A stretch of 64,000 nt of DNA from Ryuthela nishihirai (taxonomy: Eukaryota > Arthropoda > Arachnida > Araneae > Heptathelidae). Made by a program: the position numbers and the translations under genes. The stretch is taken from the NCBI GenBank assembly GCA_038380435.1, contig JAWZYU010000006.1:36086501-36150500 (forward strand). The letters are read 5' to 3'. The notes under the pieces are model-generated. The model worked only from the letters and a program-made list of their open reading frames with translations. It did not search any database and was not told the origin of the DNA. Below are positions 21,790-31,473 of the stretch, piece after piece (position 1 is the first letter of the stretch; each line of letters opens with the position of its first letter).

Positions 21790-23068
21790 TGTCGTCTGAA
21801 TTTCTGAGTGTTATCTTTAGCAAGTGGGGAGGTAAACAAGTGTTAGTGTCACTTCTCACGTGACGTTTTCCGGTGGCGCTCGTGCTGCTGACTCATTTCC
21901 GCAGCTTGCATCGCGTTGTAACGTGCCTGAAGAATCACCTCGCTCACTGGGAGAAAACCCTTGTGGGATCCATTTCTGGAATTACACTTATAATAAAAAG
22001 TTGGTAATTCTCTAAATTTTCAGGGTTTATCAAACATTACTTATAATTTCGCGATGTAGTGACGTTCTCAAGTATTAAGAAGTGATGAAAATATAAGATT
22101 TCCTTTCAAAGTTGTCTGGAGATGCTTGCTTAGTCATAGGCTACCGGACCTACCCGGAACGAGCAACCTCGAAATCAACTTTTTTTTTGAAGCAATCACT
22201 TCTCAGAAGTGGAGGACTTCAATAAATGCACCGAGTGTTATGTTTATGAGAAAATTATCAGCACAGAATGAAATTCTAATTTTAACTATGCAAAGACGGG
22301 AACTTTACGTAGATTTTACAGAGAAATAATCGAAATTATTACATCAGCCATTTGGTGATAAAGGAATTTATCAAGTATTTTAGAGCAGAATTTACTGAAT
22401 ATTAATACTTTAGAATAAAGGAAAAGGATAATTTCCTGTATATAATACAGAGGAGTATAGACAAATTTTATTTCCTATGAATAAAAAAATAGGATTTTCA
22501 TACTGTTATTCAAATTACTCAATTAATAATTGTTTTACTTTATAATGTTTCCATGACAAAAAGTATGATGATTGAATTAAAAATAGCGTTTATCCCTAAT
22601 TTTATTGAAAATTAAGGGAATTTCACCATATAATTTAAGTGATTTAAAAAAAAGAAAATTCCCTAAATAGGAGATTTTTTCAATTACAGAGCTGAAAATA
22701 TCGTTTTTTCTCAAATGCATTGAAAATTAAACGATTTCGCCACTTATTTCAACTGTTTAATAAAAAAAAAATACATTTAATTCCCAGATTTACGAAGACA
22801 GATAAAAAATAATATGCTTACCTACATTAAATACAATGAAAAAATAACGAAATTCACCATTAATATCAGCTGCTTAATACGAAGAAATGCAAATGATTTC
22901 CTGTTTTTAACATTAGATATAAGTAAAATAACTAGCGAACGTATCAACATATACCTCTGAGACTTAAATATGACATGCTCTGTGTTTCAATATTACGCAT
23001 TTTTTTCAATATTTTACACATTAATTACTAATTTTTTTCATTCAACAGTTAAGTACCCAATTGGAAGT
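21790..23068. repeat. AT-rich 3' tail of PolB copy A (left inverted arm)
   Basis: Mostly AT-rich and non-coding, with a more GC-rich patch at 21,850-21,975 (CACGTGACGTTTTCCGGTGG). It is repeated in inverted orientation in 23,374-24,790 with small indels. The 67-codon frame at 22,126-22,329 is not kept open in the inverted copy, so I do not call it a gene. Confidence 0.7.
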
Positions 23069-23373
23069 AATGTGAGCAATATTTCCTGTTTAAATGCATC
23101 TCTACACAATTTTCTTATAATTTAAGGGGAAAATAAAGAATTTTAATTGGATTTCTTTTAACACTATATGCTTAATATATTGTCATCAACGCATTCTATA
23201 TACAAAACGAATTAATGCAGCCTAGTTACTGGAAATTAACATAATATTGAAGTATTTTCTACATAAATTATAAAAAAAAACTTAATTTTAATTACATTTT
23301 TAACCACTAGATAGCGCCACAGTTACTCAGGACTTAGCGAGTAGTTTAGTCCCACGTAGATTGGGACTAAACT
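23069..23373. other. Spacer at the centre of the PolB inverted repeat
   Basis: About 300 bp without inverted homology between arms A and B, AT-rich on the left. It includes a short GC-containing stretch (GATAGCGCCAC) and the left arm and loop of the hairpin at 23,340-23,376. Confidence 0.75.
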
Positions 23374-23376
23374 ACT
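23340..23376. other. 15-bp hairpin at the centre of the inverted repeat
   Basis: Left arm AGTAGTTTAGTCCCA (23,340-23,354), 7-nt loop, right arm TGGGACTAAACTACT (23,362-23,376), perfectly paired. It sits exactly where arm B begins. The sequence begins AG and ends CT, as Polinton termini do, but a terminal role is inference. It is repeated at 31,745-31,781. Confidence 0.85.
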
Positions 23377-23527
23377 TCCAATTGGGTACTTAACTGTTGA
23401 ATGAAAAAAAGCTAGTAATTAATCTGTAAAATACTGAAAAAATGCGTAATATTGAAACACAGAGCATGTCATATTTAAGTCTCAGAGGTATATGTTGATA
23501 CGTTCGCTGGTTCTTTTACTTATATCT

Positions 23528-23613
23528 GATCTCCTACTGTGGCATATAAACTGACAGGCTCCTGTCAGACCTCTGTGGCAAGCAGCTGCTTGAGGGGATA
23601 TTTTATTTTATTT
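23528..23613. repeat. 86-bp insert in copy B with two perfect palindromes
   Basis: Absent from copy A, where the flanking bases are joined directly. It contains CTGACAGG-CT-CCTGTCAG (23,551-23,568) and CAAGCAGCTGCTTG (23,579-23,592), both perfect. It may be a small inserted element or a deletion in A. No clear target duplication was found. Confidence 0.7.
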
Positions 23614-24460
23614 AATGTTAAAAACAGGAAATCATCTGCATTTCCTGATATTAAGCAGCTGATATTAGTGGTGAATTTCGTTATTTTTTCATTGTATTTA
23701 ATGTAGGTAAGCATGTAATTTTTATCTGTCGTTATAAATCTGGGAATTAAATGTATTTTTTTTTACTAAACAGTTGAAATAAGTGGCGAAATCGTTTAAT
23801 TTTCAATGCGCTTGAGAAAAAACGATATTTTCAACTCTGTAATTGAAAAAATCTCCTTTTTAGGGAATTTCCTTTTTTTTTTAAATCACTTAAATTATAC
23901 GATGAAATCCCCTTAATTTTCAATAAAATTAGGGAAAAACGCTATTTTTAATTTAATCATCATACTCTTTGTCATGGAAACATTATAAAGTAAAACAATT
24001 ATTAACTGAGTAATTTGAATAACAGTATGAAAATCCTATTTTTTTATTCATAGGAAATAAAATTCGTCTATACTCCTCTGTATTATATACAGGAAATTAT
24101 CTTTTTCCTTTATTCTAAAGTATTAATATTCAGTAATTTCTGCTCTAAAATACTTGATAAATTCCTTTATCGCCAAATGGCTGATGTAATAATTTCGATT
24201 TTTTCTCTGTAAAATCTATGTAAAGATCCCGTCTTTGCATAGTTAAAATTAGAATTTCATTCTGTGCTGATAATTTTCTCATAAACATAACACTCGGTGC
24301 ATTTATTGAAGTCCTTCACTTCTGAGAAGTGATTGCTTCAAAAAAAAAAGTTGATTTCGAGGTGGCTCATTCCGGGTAGGTCCGGTAGCCTATGACTAAG
24401 CAAGCGTCTCCAGACAACTTTGAAAGGAAATCTTATATTTTCATCACTTCTTAATACTTG

Positions 24461-24587
24461 AGAACGTCACTACATCGCGAAATTATAAGTAACGTTTATA
24501 TTATAAGAACGTCACTACATCGCGAAATTATAAGTCGAAATTATTACATCAGCCATTTTTCAGGGTTAAAAGCCCTTTTAACCCTGA
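24461..24587. repeat. Short-range rearrangement in copy B (direct, inverted and palindromic repeats)
   Basis: A 30-bp segment beginning AGAACGTCACTACATCGCG is present at 24,461-24,490 and again at 24,506-24,535. It is followed by an inverted copy (24,535-24,558) of 24 bp from 24,175-24,198, then a perfect 12+2+12 palindrome (CAGGGTTAAAAG / CTTTTAACCCTG, 24,562-24,587). Copy A has a simple single version. Confidence 0.8.
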
Positions 24588-24884
24588 AAATTTAGAGAAT
24601 TACCAACCTTTTATTACAAGTGTAATCCCAGAAATGGATCCCAGAAGGGTTTTCTCCCAGTGAGCGAGGTGATTCTTCAGGCACATTACAACGCTATGCA
24701 AGCTGCGGAAATGAGTCAGCAGCACGAGCGCCACCGGAAAAAGTCACGTGAGAAGTGACGCTAACACTTGTTTACCTCCCTACTTGCTAAAGATAACACT
24801 CAGAAATTCAGACGACACATATATTTCATTTTAAAATTTTTATTGATATCAAAGTATTGGGTGATACAATGACAATGCACGGGT

Positions 24885-25127
24885 TTACACGTGTAATGAT
24901 TTCCATTGGTTTACAATTTTATACATTTCACAATGATGCTTTTTTTCACATTGATTATCGATATACTTTACAGCCTGCTTACAAAAAATGCAGGTTAACA
25001 GAGGAAATGGTTTTACACACAGCTGTCTACATATAATAATGACAAGCAATATTTTTACATATACAGGGGTTATATGCATACATTCAGATAAAATTATCAT
25101 ATTTTTATACATAAATAGCTCAAACAT
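24885..25127 (-). CDS. Small cysteine-containing ORF, copy B (80 aa)
   Basis: Counterpart of 21,487-21,729. The frame is open with the same length, start and stop. Differences from A are Ser to Ala, Tyr to Asp, Val to Glu, Thr to Ile and Thr to Ser in the C-terminal half. The CIFC and KKHHC cysteine and histidine residues are kept. The following poly(A) signal is at 24,839-24,844. Function unknown. Confidence 0.4.
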   Translation of the reverse strand: MFELFMYKNMIILSECMHITPVYVKILLVIIICRQLCVKPFPLLTCIFCKQAVKYIDNQCEKKHHCEMYKIVNQWKSLHV

Positions 25128-25167
25128 ATTAAAAAATCACAGTGAAATATTCGTTTTCTCTGTTATA

Positions 25168-28100
25168 TTATTTTTTCGTTGTTTTGTAGTGACAGTACGA
25201 AAGGGTGTCATAACCATTTTTTAAAATATATCTTTTATCATCAAATGGTGACAGACCGAGTTTTACACCTTTCAGTGTATGAAGATGATGATTGCTACTT
25301 TGAATCCTTGTTAAATCTACTCGACAAGGTGATTTGTTTATCAAGCAGTCTCTGTAATCCTTGTGACGAAGGGTTCTTTTTACGATGTATTTGGGGACTC
25401 CTTTCCTTGTGTTCTTCTCCTCATGTAAACTCAGAAGAGAATACATTTTAGAACGAATTCCTGCAAATTGTTTGATAGGTACTCCTGAAAGTTCATCTTG
25501 CATTTTACCTAGTACCTTTTTATTATGTGTACTATGCAAAACATGGTCTATGTGATAGTCGGACGTTTCAAAATGATCTATATCGGCTTTCATATCAGCA
25601 TACACGCCCTCGGTTTGAAGCTCGTAACACAGTGAATCTGTATCAGTGAACAATAATTTAGCTTTTTCTCCATATTTTGGACTAATACAGTCATAATGAA
25701 AGCTATACATCAATAATTTACTAATAACTAGAATACTGAAACCAGCATAGATAGGCCTGTTAAGTTTCAATTTAGTTTATTTTGATTGTACACATGCGAA
25801 GTCGTTGTCAAAAACACGAAAAGCAGGTGATGCTAAGAGTTTTCCTACTCTCTTCGGGTTCTGAGTCAATTCAATTTTCACTCGATTTCTCAAATGTTCC
25901 ATTGTTTTTCCAAACACAGCATTATTTATCAGTTTGAAGAAGTCCTTCTCGAAGTCGTTTCTAGCTTTCTTCCGCTGATCTGTATTAAACACTATATATG
26001 GTTTTAAATTCTATATATTCTATATATGGTTTTAAATTCTATATATTCTATATATGGTTTTAAATTCTATATATTCTATATATGGTTTTAAATTCTATAT
26101 ATTCTATATATGGTTTAACGCAATGTATTTTCTTTAGCTGCATACCGAAGGCTAAATATTGTTTGAGATTTTGATAATAAAGGACATATTTTTCCTTAGA
26201 ATTTAGATTTGGAGCTAATTTCACGACTGATTGGTTTGTATTTATTCCAAGGTTTTGGGCCACCTCTTGAAAATATGGTGATAGCATGCTGCTGGTAATC
26301 TGAAGTTTCTCAGGGGCTAGTGGATAATCATTATGCTTGTCGTGCAGAGAAACTGGATAATCTAAATCAACTTCCAATGTGTACCCTTTATTCGAATCAT
26401 CAGCAACTGCTGTAATATCTAGATCTGCTATTTCATCTTTATTAAGTAATCGATAATCGCTTTGAAGGAGGCATTGTGACATTGCCCATCCATAAAGATT
26501 GTTGGCATCATAGTACATAATGTATTTAGAGGGTAACTGGGGATCATAGGTGCCCAAATGCTTGTTTGCAGTACTAAAACGATTGCATATCACAGAAATT
26601 CCCACTCATATGCCTTTTTCCAGGAAAAGGTACATTGTAGGGTCAGTTATCAACTCAAGATTTACATTTGTCATTTTTAAGCATGCTTGCCAGGCTAATC
26701 CAGGAGCTGTGGTTGGCAGGGATCGATTTCATAGTATCTGATGCGTAGTTTTCTTAAACTTTCGAAAACATCAGCTAGGAGGAGCACGTCAGTCTTCAGG
26801 TACAAGTCATGATACTACCCTAGATTTTTTATGTTGAATGTATTCCACACTCTTATTGCATGGGGTAGTCTTCTTCCCCTAGTGCTTCTTCTGTGAGTTG
26901 GTTGTAAAATGCTTCACGTGGTGGTAATACTGTTTCTTCAAACTTTTCACTGTTGTCGATATAATCATAGGGGTAAACTCCTTTTCTCAAAACCATGTGT
27001 AGCCTTTCGGGTTCAACGTGGTCCTTTAAAATGTGGAACTCATCTGGTGATATTTTATTTACTAGCTTCTCAAGAGATGTGCTTAAAAACTGATAGGAGT
27101 CTATAAAATGTAATGTTCCCAGGGAGAAGGCTATGTATGTTTCCATGTTATTAGGAATGCAATTAATCTTCTTATTTTTGATTCTGCCGATTCCTTGCAT
27201 AATAAGGTGGCTGTCATATCCCTTTAGGTTGTGAAAGATAACTGGAATCCTATTGGTTAACGTAAAGTTCAGATTACAGGAATTATGGGCAGCTCCTCGG
27301 AATTTACTTTTTATATGATCGTGATCTCTCACACGATCTGCTCCTAGGGCACGCTTACAAATATGACAGTCAGTAGCGTTGTGAAACAGTTTCTCTTCAT
27401 GATTCGAGAGTTGCACTGGTTTTATCATCGACAGTAAATTTTTGATGTTTTCTTCTTCTTTAAGCAAACGTTCTAAAAATTCTTCTACTACATTAGGACC
27501 TCTATAAACTACTGGAGGTTTATAGCTGCAGCCGTCAGGTCCAACAACAAGATATGCAAATCCACAGGGTTCATGATATGCCGTGATAGTGGTGTGAGAT
27601 TTTTCAGGGTTAGGCATACAAGTGTCCACTTGCACTAGGAATGATCCAAAGTCGGCATAAATCACGTATGGAACGGGCTGCTGAAACTTGAAATTTGGGA
27701 ATTTCAGCCATTTCTCTTCTTCAGTTGGAAATTCTACTCTCTGGGGTCCATGTTCTTGACAATAGGGGATATGATCCTTCAAGAGTGTTTTATTTGCGAA
27801 ACGGTGTAGGCAGTAATCACAGTAGAAACTTATACCATTATGTTTGGTGAGAGGACTGAGAAGTCTACTGATATTTTTAATGGAGCAATAATGCGGCTTT
27901 TCATCAGCTGACAACAGTAGTAGATTTGCGTGCGCTTTAAATCTGAATGGTGTGATGTAGAGCGGGAACACTTCCTTCTCGTATCCAAAAATATTGACAG
28001 AAATGTTGTTCATTTTTTCGAATTTAGATATTTGATTTATTGTTACAGGGAAAATTAGACCAGATGTATTTAATTTTTCTTCTAAATGCGTATAGTTGTT

Positions 28101-28955
28101 AGGACGTTGTGGATTATCTGTGGCAGGATACAAAGAGGCTAAAACAGACCAGACAAAACATTTTTGGTCAGAATTACATACATTGACAATAGCGTGTTTT
28201 AACAGTAATTCTCTTGGAGTTGGGATATAACTAGACCCTGCAAGAGGGATATATTTTCTAATGTTAATTTCAGCTTGGAGTACGGCATCCAGTGTCCATC
28301 CACTATGTGCTTCTTCAAATTCTTCAAATGAGGTCTTTATCTTCTTACACCCTTAATCCAGTTCTCTGTTTAGTGATGACGTAGGAAGACTTGTGACACA
28401 GTTACTTCGGAAAAACGGAGTACAGTGTTCGAAGGTAGAAGGGGAGTCTTTTCGCCTGAAGCGCACTTGCACTACAAGGTACCATTTAATGTTACCTTTT
28501 GAGGTTAATTCTTCTTTCAGATGAGTTAGAAGTGACTCCCGCGAGGATTCAAGGAAAAAGGTGAAGTCAACAGATGTTTCTTCCGTTGCCATCAGTTTAT
28601 GTGTTGACAGGGTCCTTTTCATTTCTTCTCTAAACTGGCAGGGATCTTCAGGGTCTGGTTTTTGTTTCTTTTGGGGAATCCTTTCATCTTCAGAACGTTT
28701 TCGCTTATTATTGTGTGGCTTTCTTTGATGTCGTAAAAGATTGTCTTTTCTTCCAAACTCCATGGCACATTCTTCACATTTGTAGGTTTTTCTGGAGGTG
28801 TGAGATAACTCGTGACGTCGGATATCATCTCTCCTTGAGAATGTCAATTCGCATTTAGAGCACTTAAAGAGGTTATTTCCATCATGATTTCTCTTATGAC
28901 GAATGAGATGGGTCTGATGAATGAAAACCTTCTCACATATATCGCATGGATATAT
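25168..28955 (-). pseudogene. C2H2-finger / type B DNA polymerase, copy B
   Basis: Same architecture as copy A but fewer lesions. The start codon is ATA (28,953-28,955) where copy A has ATG. The first finger is intact (CDICEKVFIHQTHLIRH). One in-frame TAA lies at about 28,353, after which the same frame continues through 26,853 (ExoI, HNH-like zinc region, ExoII). ExoI reads YADFGS instead of YADFES, losing a catalytic Glu. Three lesions are shared with A: the frameshift at 26,853-26,860, TAG at 26,815-26,817 and TGA at 26,606-26,608. The segment 26,605-26,060 keeps PolA as YDANNLYGWAMSQ. The segment 25,992-25,777 carries PolB (KLINNAVFGKTME) and ends in a CAA-to-TAA stop that copy C lacks. 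PolC reads FTDTDSLCYEL. Confidence 0.87.
25993..26115 (-). repeat. 28-bp AT-rich tandem repeat inside PolB, copy B (5 units)
   Basis: GG landmarks at 26,000, 26,028, 26,056, 26,084 and 26,112 give an exact 28-bp period. Units resemble CTATATATGGTTTTAAATTC. It interrupts the polymerase between PolA and PolB motifs. Confidence 0.9.
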
Positions 28956-28983
28956 TATGTAGCAGTGACTTGTAAAATAACTG

Positions 28984-28990
28984 ATTTATA
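28984..28990 (-). promoter_or_regulatory. TATA box of PolB copy B
   Basis: Minus-strand TATAAAT, equivalent to 17,676-17,682 of copy A, about 30 nt upstream of the lost start codon. Confidence 0.5.
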
Positions 28991-29135
28991 CAACACGAGG
29001 ACTATTGGCTTCTAGCAGTTGAAAAAATCACGGAGACGCAGCAGCAGAGAACCGTCACTGTCAACGTCTGACAACAGAATGAGGAATCTGACTGATTAAT
29101 ATCGTATTTATACTAGGAGAAGGACTATCCCGCAG

Positions 29136-29157
29136 TCATCATCATCATCATCATCAT
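29136..29157. repeat. (TCA)n microsatellite tail of RTE LINE, duplicated partial copy
   Basis: About seven TCA units at the 3' end of the minus-strand RTE element. The equivalent tails are 37,541-37,562 and 56,401-56,426. Confidence 0.85.
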
Positions 29158-29920
29158 CCTCAAGCAGCCATGGGCTACGGAGGTCCAACCAGACCGCGCA
29201 GTTTAATTCTCCAAGCATATCTGTCCTGAGCTACATCTGCTGCATCCGGCCACTGGTACACCAATTCTAACAAGGTCCTGTTTGACATTGTCTGCCCACC
29301 GCATCCTAGGTCTCCCCCTCCTTCTGAGTCCTCTAGGCACACTGTTCATAATCCTATTCGCCAATCTATAATTATCCATACGGGCAACATGGCCAAACCA
29401 GCGGAGTCTCTCTCTGCACAATATGCTGCTTAAAGGAGGTTGCAGACTCCTTTGCCTAACCTCATCATTAGTTACAAAGTTAAACCACCTAATACCCAAG
29501 ATACTGCGTAAGCATCTAGAATCAAAAGCATCTAGTTTCCTGTTATCTTGCTTACACAGCGTCCAAGTTTCACTACCATAACTAACCCTAGAAAGAACCA
29601 AACTATTATACAGTCTAATTTTAGTCTTTAGGTGTATACGCCTATTTCTCCACAATCTCCATAGATTCTTAAAAGTCCCGGCAGCAATACCTATTCGTCT
29701 GTTAATCTCATGCCGCACATCACCAGTATCAGTTACATAGCTCCCAAGGCAATTAAACTGTGACACCAGCTCAAGACTGCATCCATTCAGATTAACTGAA
29801 TCACAACCTGCCTGACCAATTTTCATCACTTTAGTTTTCTCTCTGTTTATAACCAAACCTACTCTACTACCAGTCTCATCAACAGTTCGAATGAAAGAGT
29901 TCATTTCATCAACATCATTT
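29136..29920 (-). mobile_element. RTE LINE, 3' fragment cut by duplication breakpoint
   Basis: This is the last ~700 bp of the RTE copy at 37,541-40,840, present a second time because it lies inside the 8,405-bp duplicated segment. The frame (29,203-29,904) covers the C-terminal RT region and the GHVARM/WADNVKQDL tail. Its 5' cut at 29,920 is the duplication junction, not a retrotransposition truncation. Confidence 0.9.
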
Positions 29921-31473
29921 GATAATTTTATCCGAATGTATGCATATAACCCCTGTATATGTAAAAATATTGCTTGTCATTATTATATGTAGACAGCTGT
30001 GTGTAAAACCATTTCCTCTGTTAACCTGCATTTTTTGTAAGCAGTCTGTAAAGTATATCTATAACCAATGTGTAAAAAAGCATCATTGTGAAATGTATAA
30101 AACTGTAAACCAATGGAAAACATTACACGTGTAAACCCACGCATTGTGATTGTATCACTTTGAAATCAATAAAAATTTTAAAATGAAATATATGTGTCAT
30201 CTGAATTTCTGAGTGTTATCTTTAGCAAGTGGGGAGGTAAACAAGTGTTAGTGTCACTTCTCACGTGACGTTTTCCGGTGGCGCTCGTGCTGCTGACTCA
30301 TTTCCGCAGCTTGCATCGCGTTGTAACGTGCCTGAAGAATCACCTCGCTCACTGGGAGAAAACCCTTGTGGGATCCATTTCTGGAATTACACTTATAATA
30401 AAAAGTTGGTAATTCTCTAAATTTTCAGGGTTTATCAAACATTACTTATAATTTCGCGATGTAGTGACGTTCTCAAGTATTAAGAAGTGATGAAAATATA
30501 AGATTTCCTTTCAAAGTTGTCTGGAGATGCTTGCTTAGTCATAGGCTACCGGACCTACCCGGAACGAGCAACCTTGAAATCAACTTTTTTTTTGAAGCAA
30601 TCACTTCTCAGAAGTGGAGGACTTCAATAAATGCACCGAGTGTTATGTTTATGAGAAAATTATCAGCACAGAATGAAATTCTAATTTTAACTATGCAAAG
30701 ACGGGAACTTTACGTAGATTTTACAGAGAAATAATCGAAATTATTACATCAGCCATTTGGTGATAAAGGAATTTATCAAGTATTTTAGAGCAGAATTTAC
30801 TGAATATTAATACTTTAGAATAAAGGAAAAGGATAATTTCCTGTATATAATACAGAGGAGTATAGACAAATTTTATTTCCTATGAATAAAAAAATAGGAT
30901 TTTCATACTGTTATTCAAATTACTCAATTAATAATTGTTTTACTTTATAATGTTTCCATGACAAAAAGTATGATGATTGAATTAAAAATAGCGTTTATCC
31001 CTAATTTTATTGAAAATTAAGGGAATTTCACCATATAATTTAAGTGATTTAAAAAAAAGAAAATTCCCTAAATAGGAGATTTTTTCAATTACAGAGCTGA
31101 AAATATCGTTTTTTCTCAAATGCATTGAAAATTAAACGATTTCGCCACTTATTTCAACTGTTTAATAAAAAAAAAATACATTTAATTCCCAGATTTACGA
31201 AGACAGATAAAAAATAATATGCTTACCTACATTAAATACAATGAAAAAATAACGAAATTCACCATTAATATCAGCTGCTTAATACGAAGAAATGCAAATG
31301 ATTTCCTGTTTTTAACATTAGATATAAGTAAAATAACTAGCGAACGTATCAACATATACCTCTGAGACTTAAATATGACATGCTCTGTGTTTCAATATTA
31401 CGCATTTTTTTCAATATTTGACACATTAATTACTAATTTTTTTCATTCAACAGTTAAGTACCCAATTGGAAGT
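29921..31473 (+). mobile_element. Duplicated 3' part of PolB copy A
   Basis: Same as 21,516-23,068: 71 codons of the small ORF lacking its first residues (29,919-30,134), the poly(A) signal and the AT-rich tail. It has no polymerase frame. The palindrome centre with hairpin follows at 31,745-31,781. Confidence 0.9.

Larger units (their letters stand above)
17578..23068 (+). mobile_element. PolB element copy A (Polinton/Maverick-type polymerase), ~5.5 kb
   Basis: Plus-strand unit holding a TATA-type promoter, a C2H2 finger region plus PolB reading frame (17,711-21,446), an 80-codon ORF (21,487-21,729), a poly(A) signal and a ~1.3-kb AT-rich tail. An inverted copy (B) begins at 23,374. Homology between the two runs to GGAAGT at 23,063-23,068 and stops. 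Polinton polymerases are the closest known relatives by motif, but no integrase, ATPase, cysteine protease or capsid gene is present in the 5.5 kb. Copy A is the most mutated of the three PolB copies. Confidence 0.75.
23374..29088 (-). mobile_element. PolB element copy B (inverted relative to copy A)
   Basis: Minus-strand unit with the same order as copy A: promoter near 28,984, C2H2/PolB frame, small ORF and AT-rich tail. Homology to copy A runs from GAGGAATC (29,081-29,088) down to ACTTCC (23,374-23,379), apart from indels. Private changes include an 86-bp insert (23,528-23,613) and a rearranged patch (24,461-24,587). Most of the unit lies in the 8,405-bp tandem duplication, so copy C is its near-identical sister. 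Confidence 0.8.

Noticed and set aside
22126..22329. 67-codon frame downstream of PolB copy A, repeated at 30,531-30,734
   Set aside because: The frame is not maintained in the inverted arm of copy B. The second occurrence is only the tandem duplicate.
26909..27106. 65-codon frame antisense to PolB, present in all copies
   Set aside because: It lies opposite the conserved exonuclease region, so its persistence is explained by the polymerase homology.
17578..29088. Endogenous bidnavirus or other virus
   Set aside because: Only PolB and element size hint at it. No capsid or NS-type gene is present, so a viral origin cannot be claimed.
29136..29157. CRISPR-like or regulatory repeat
   Set aside because: It is a trinucleotide microsatellite at an RTE 3' end, seen at all three RTE copies.
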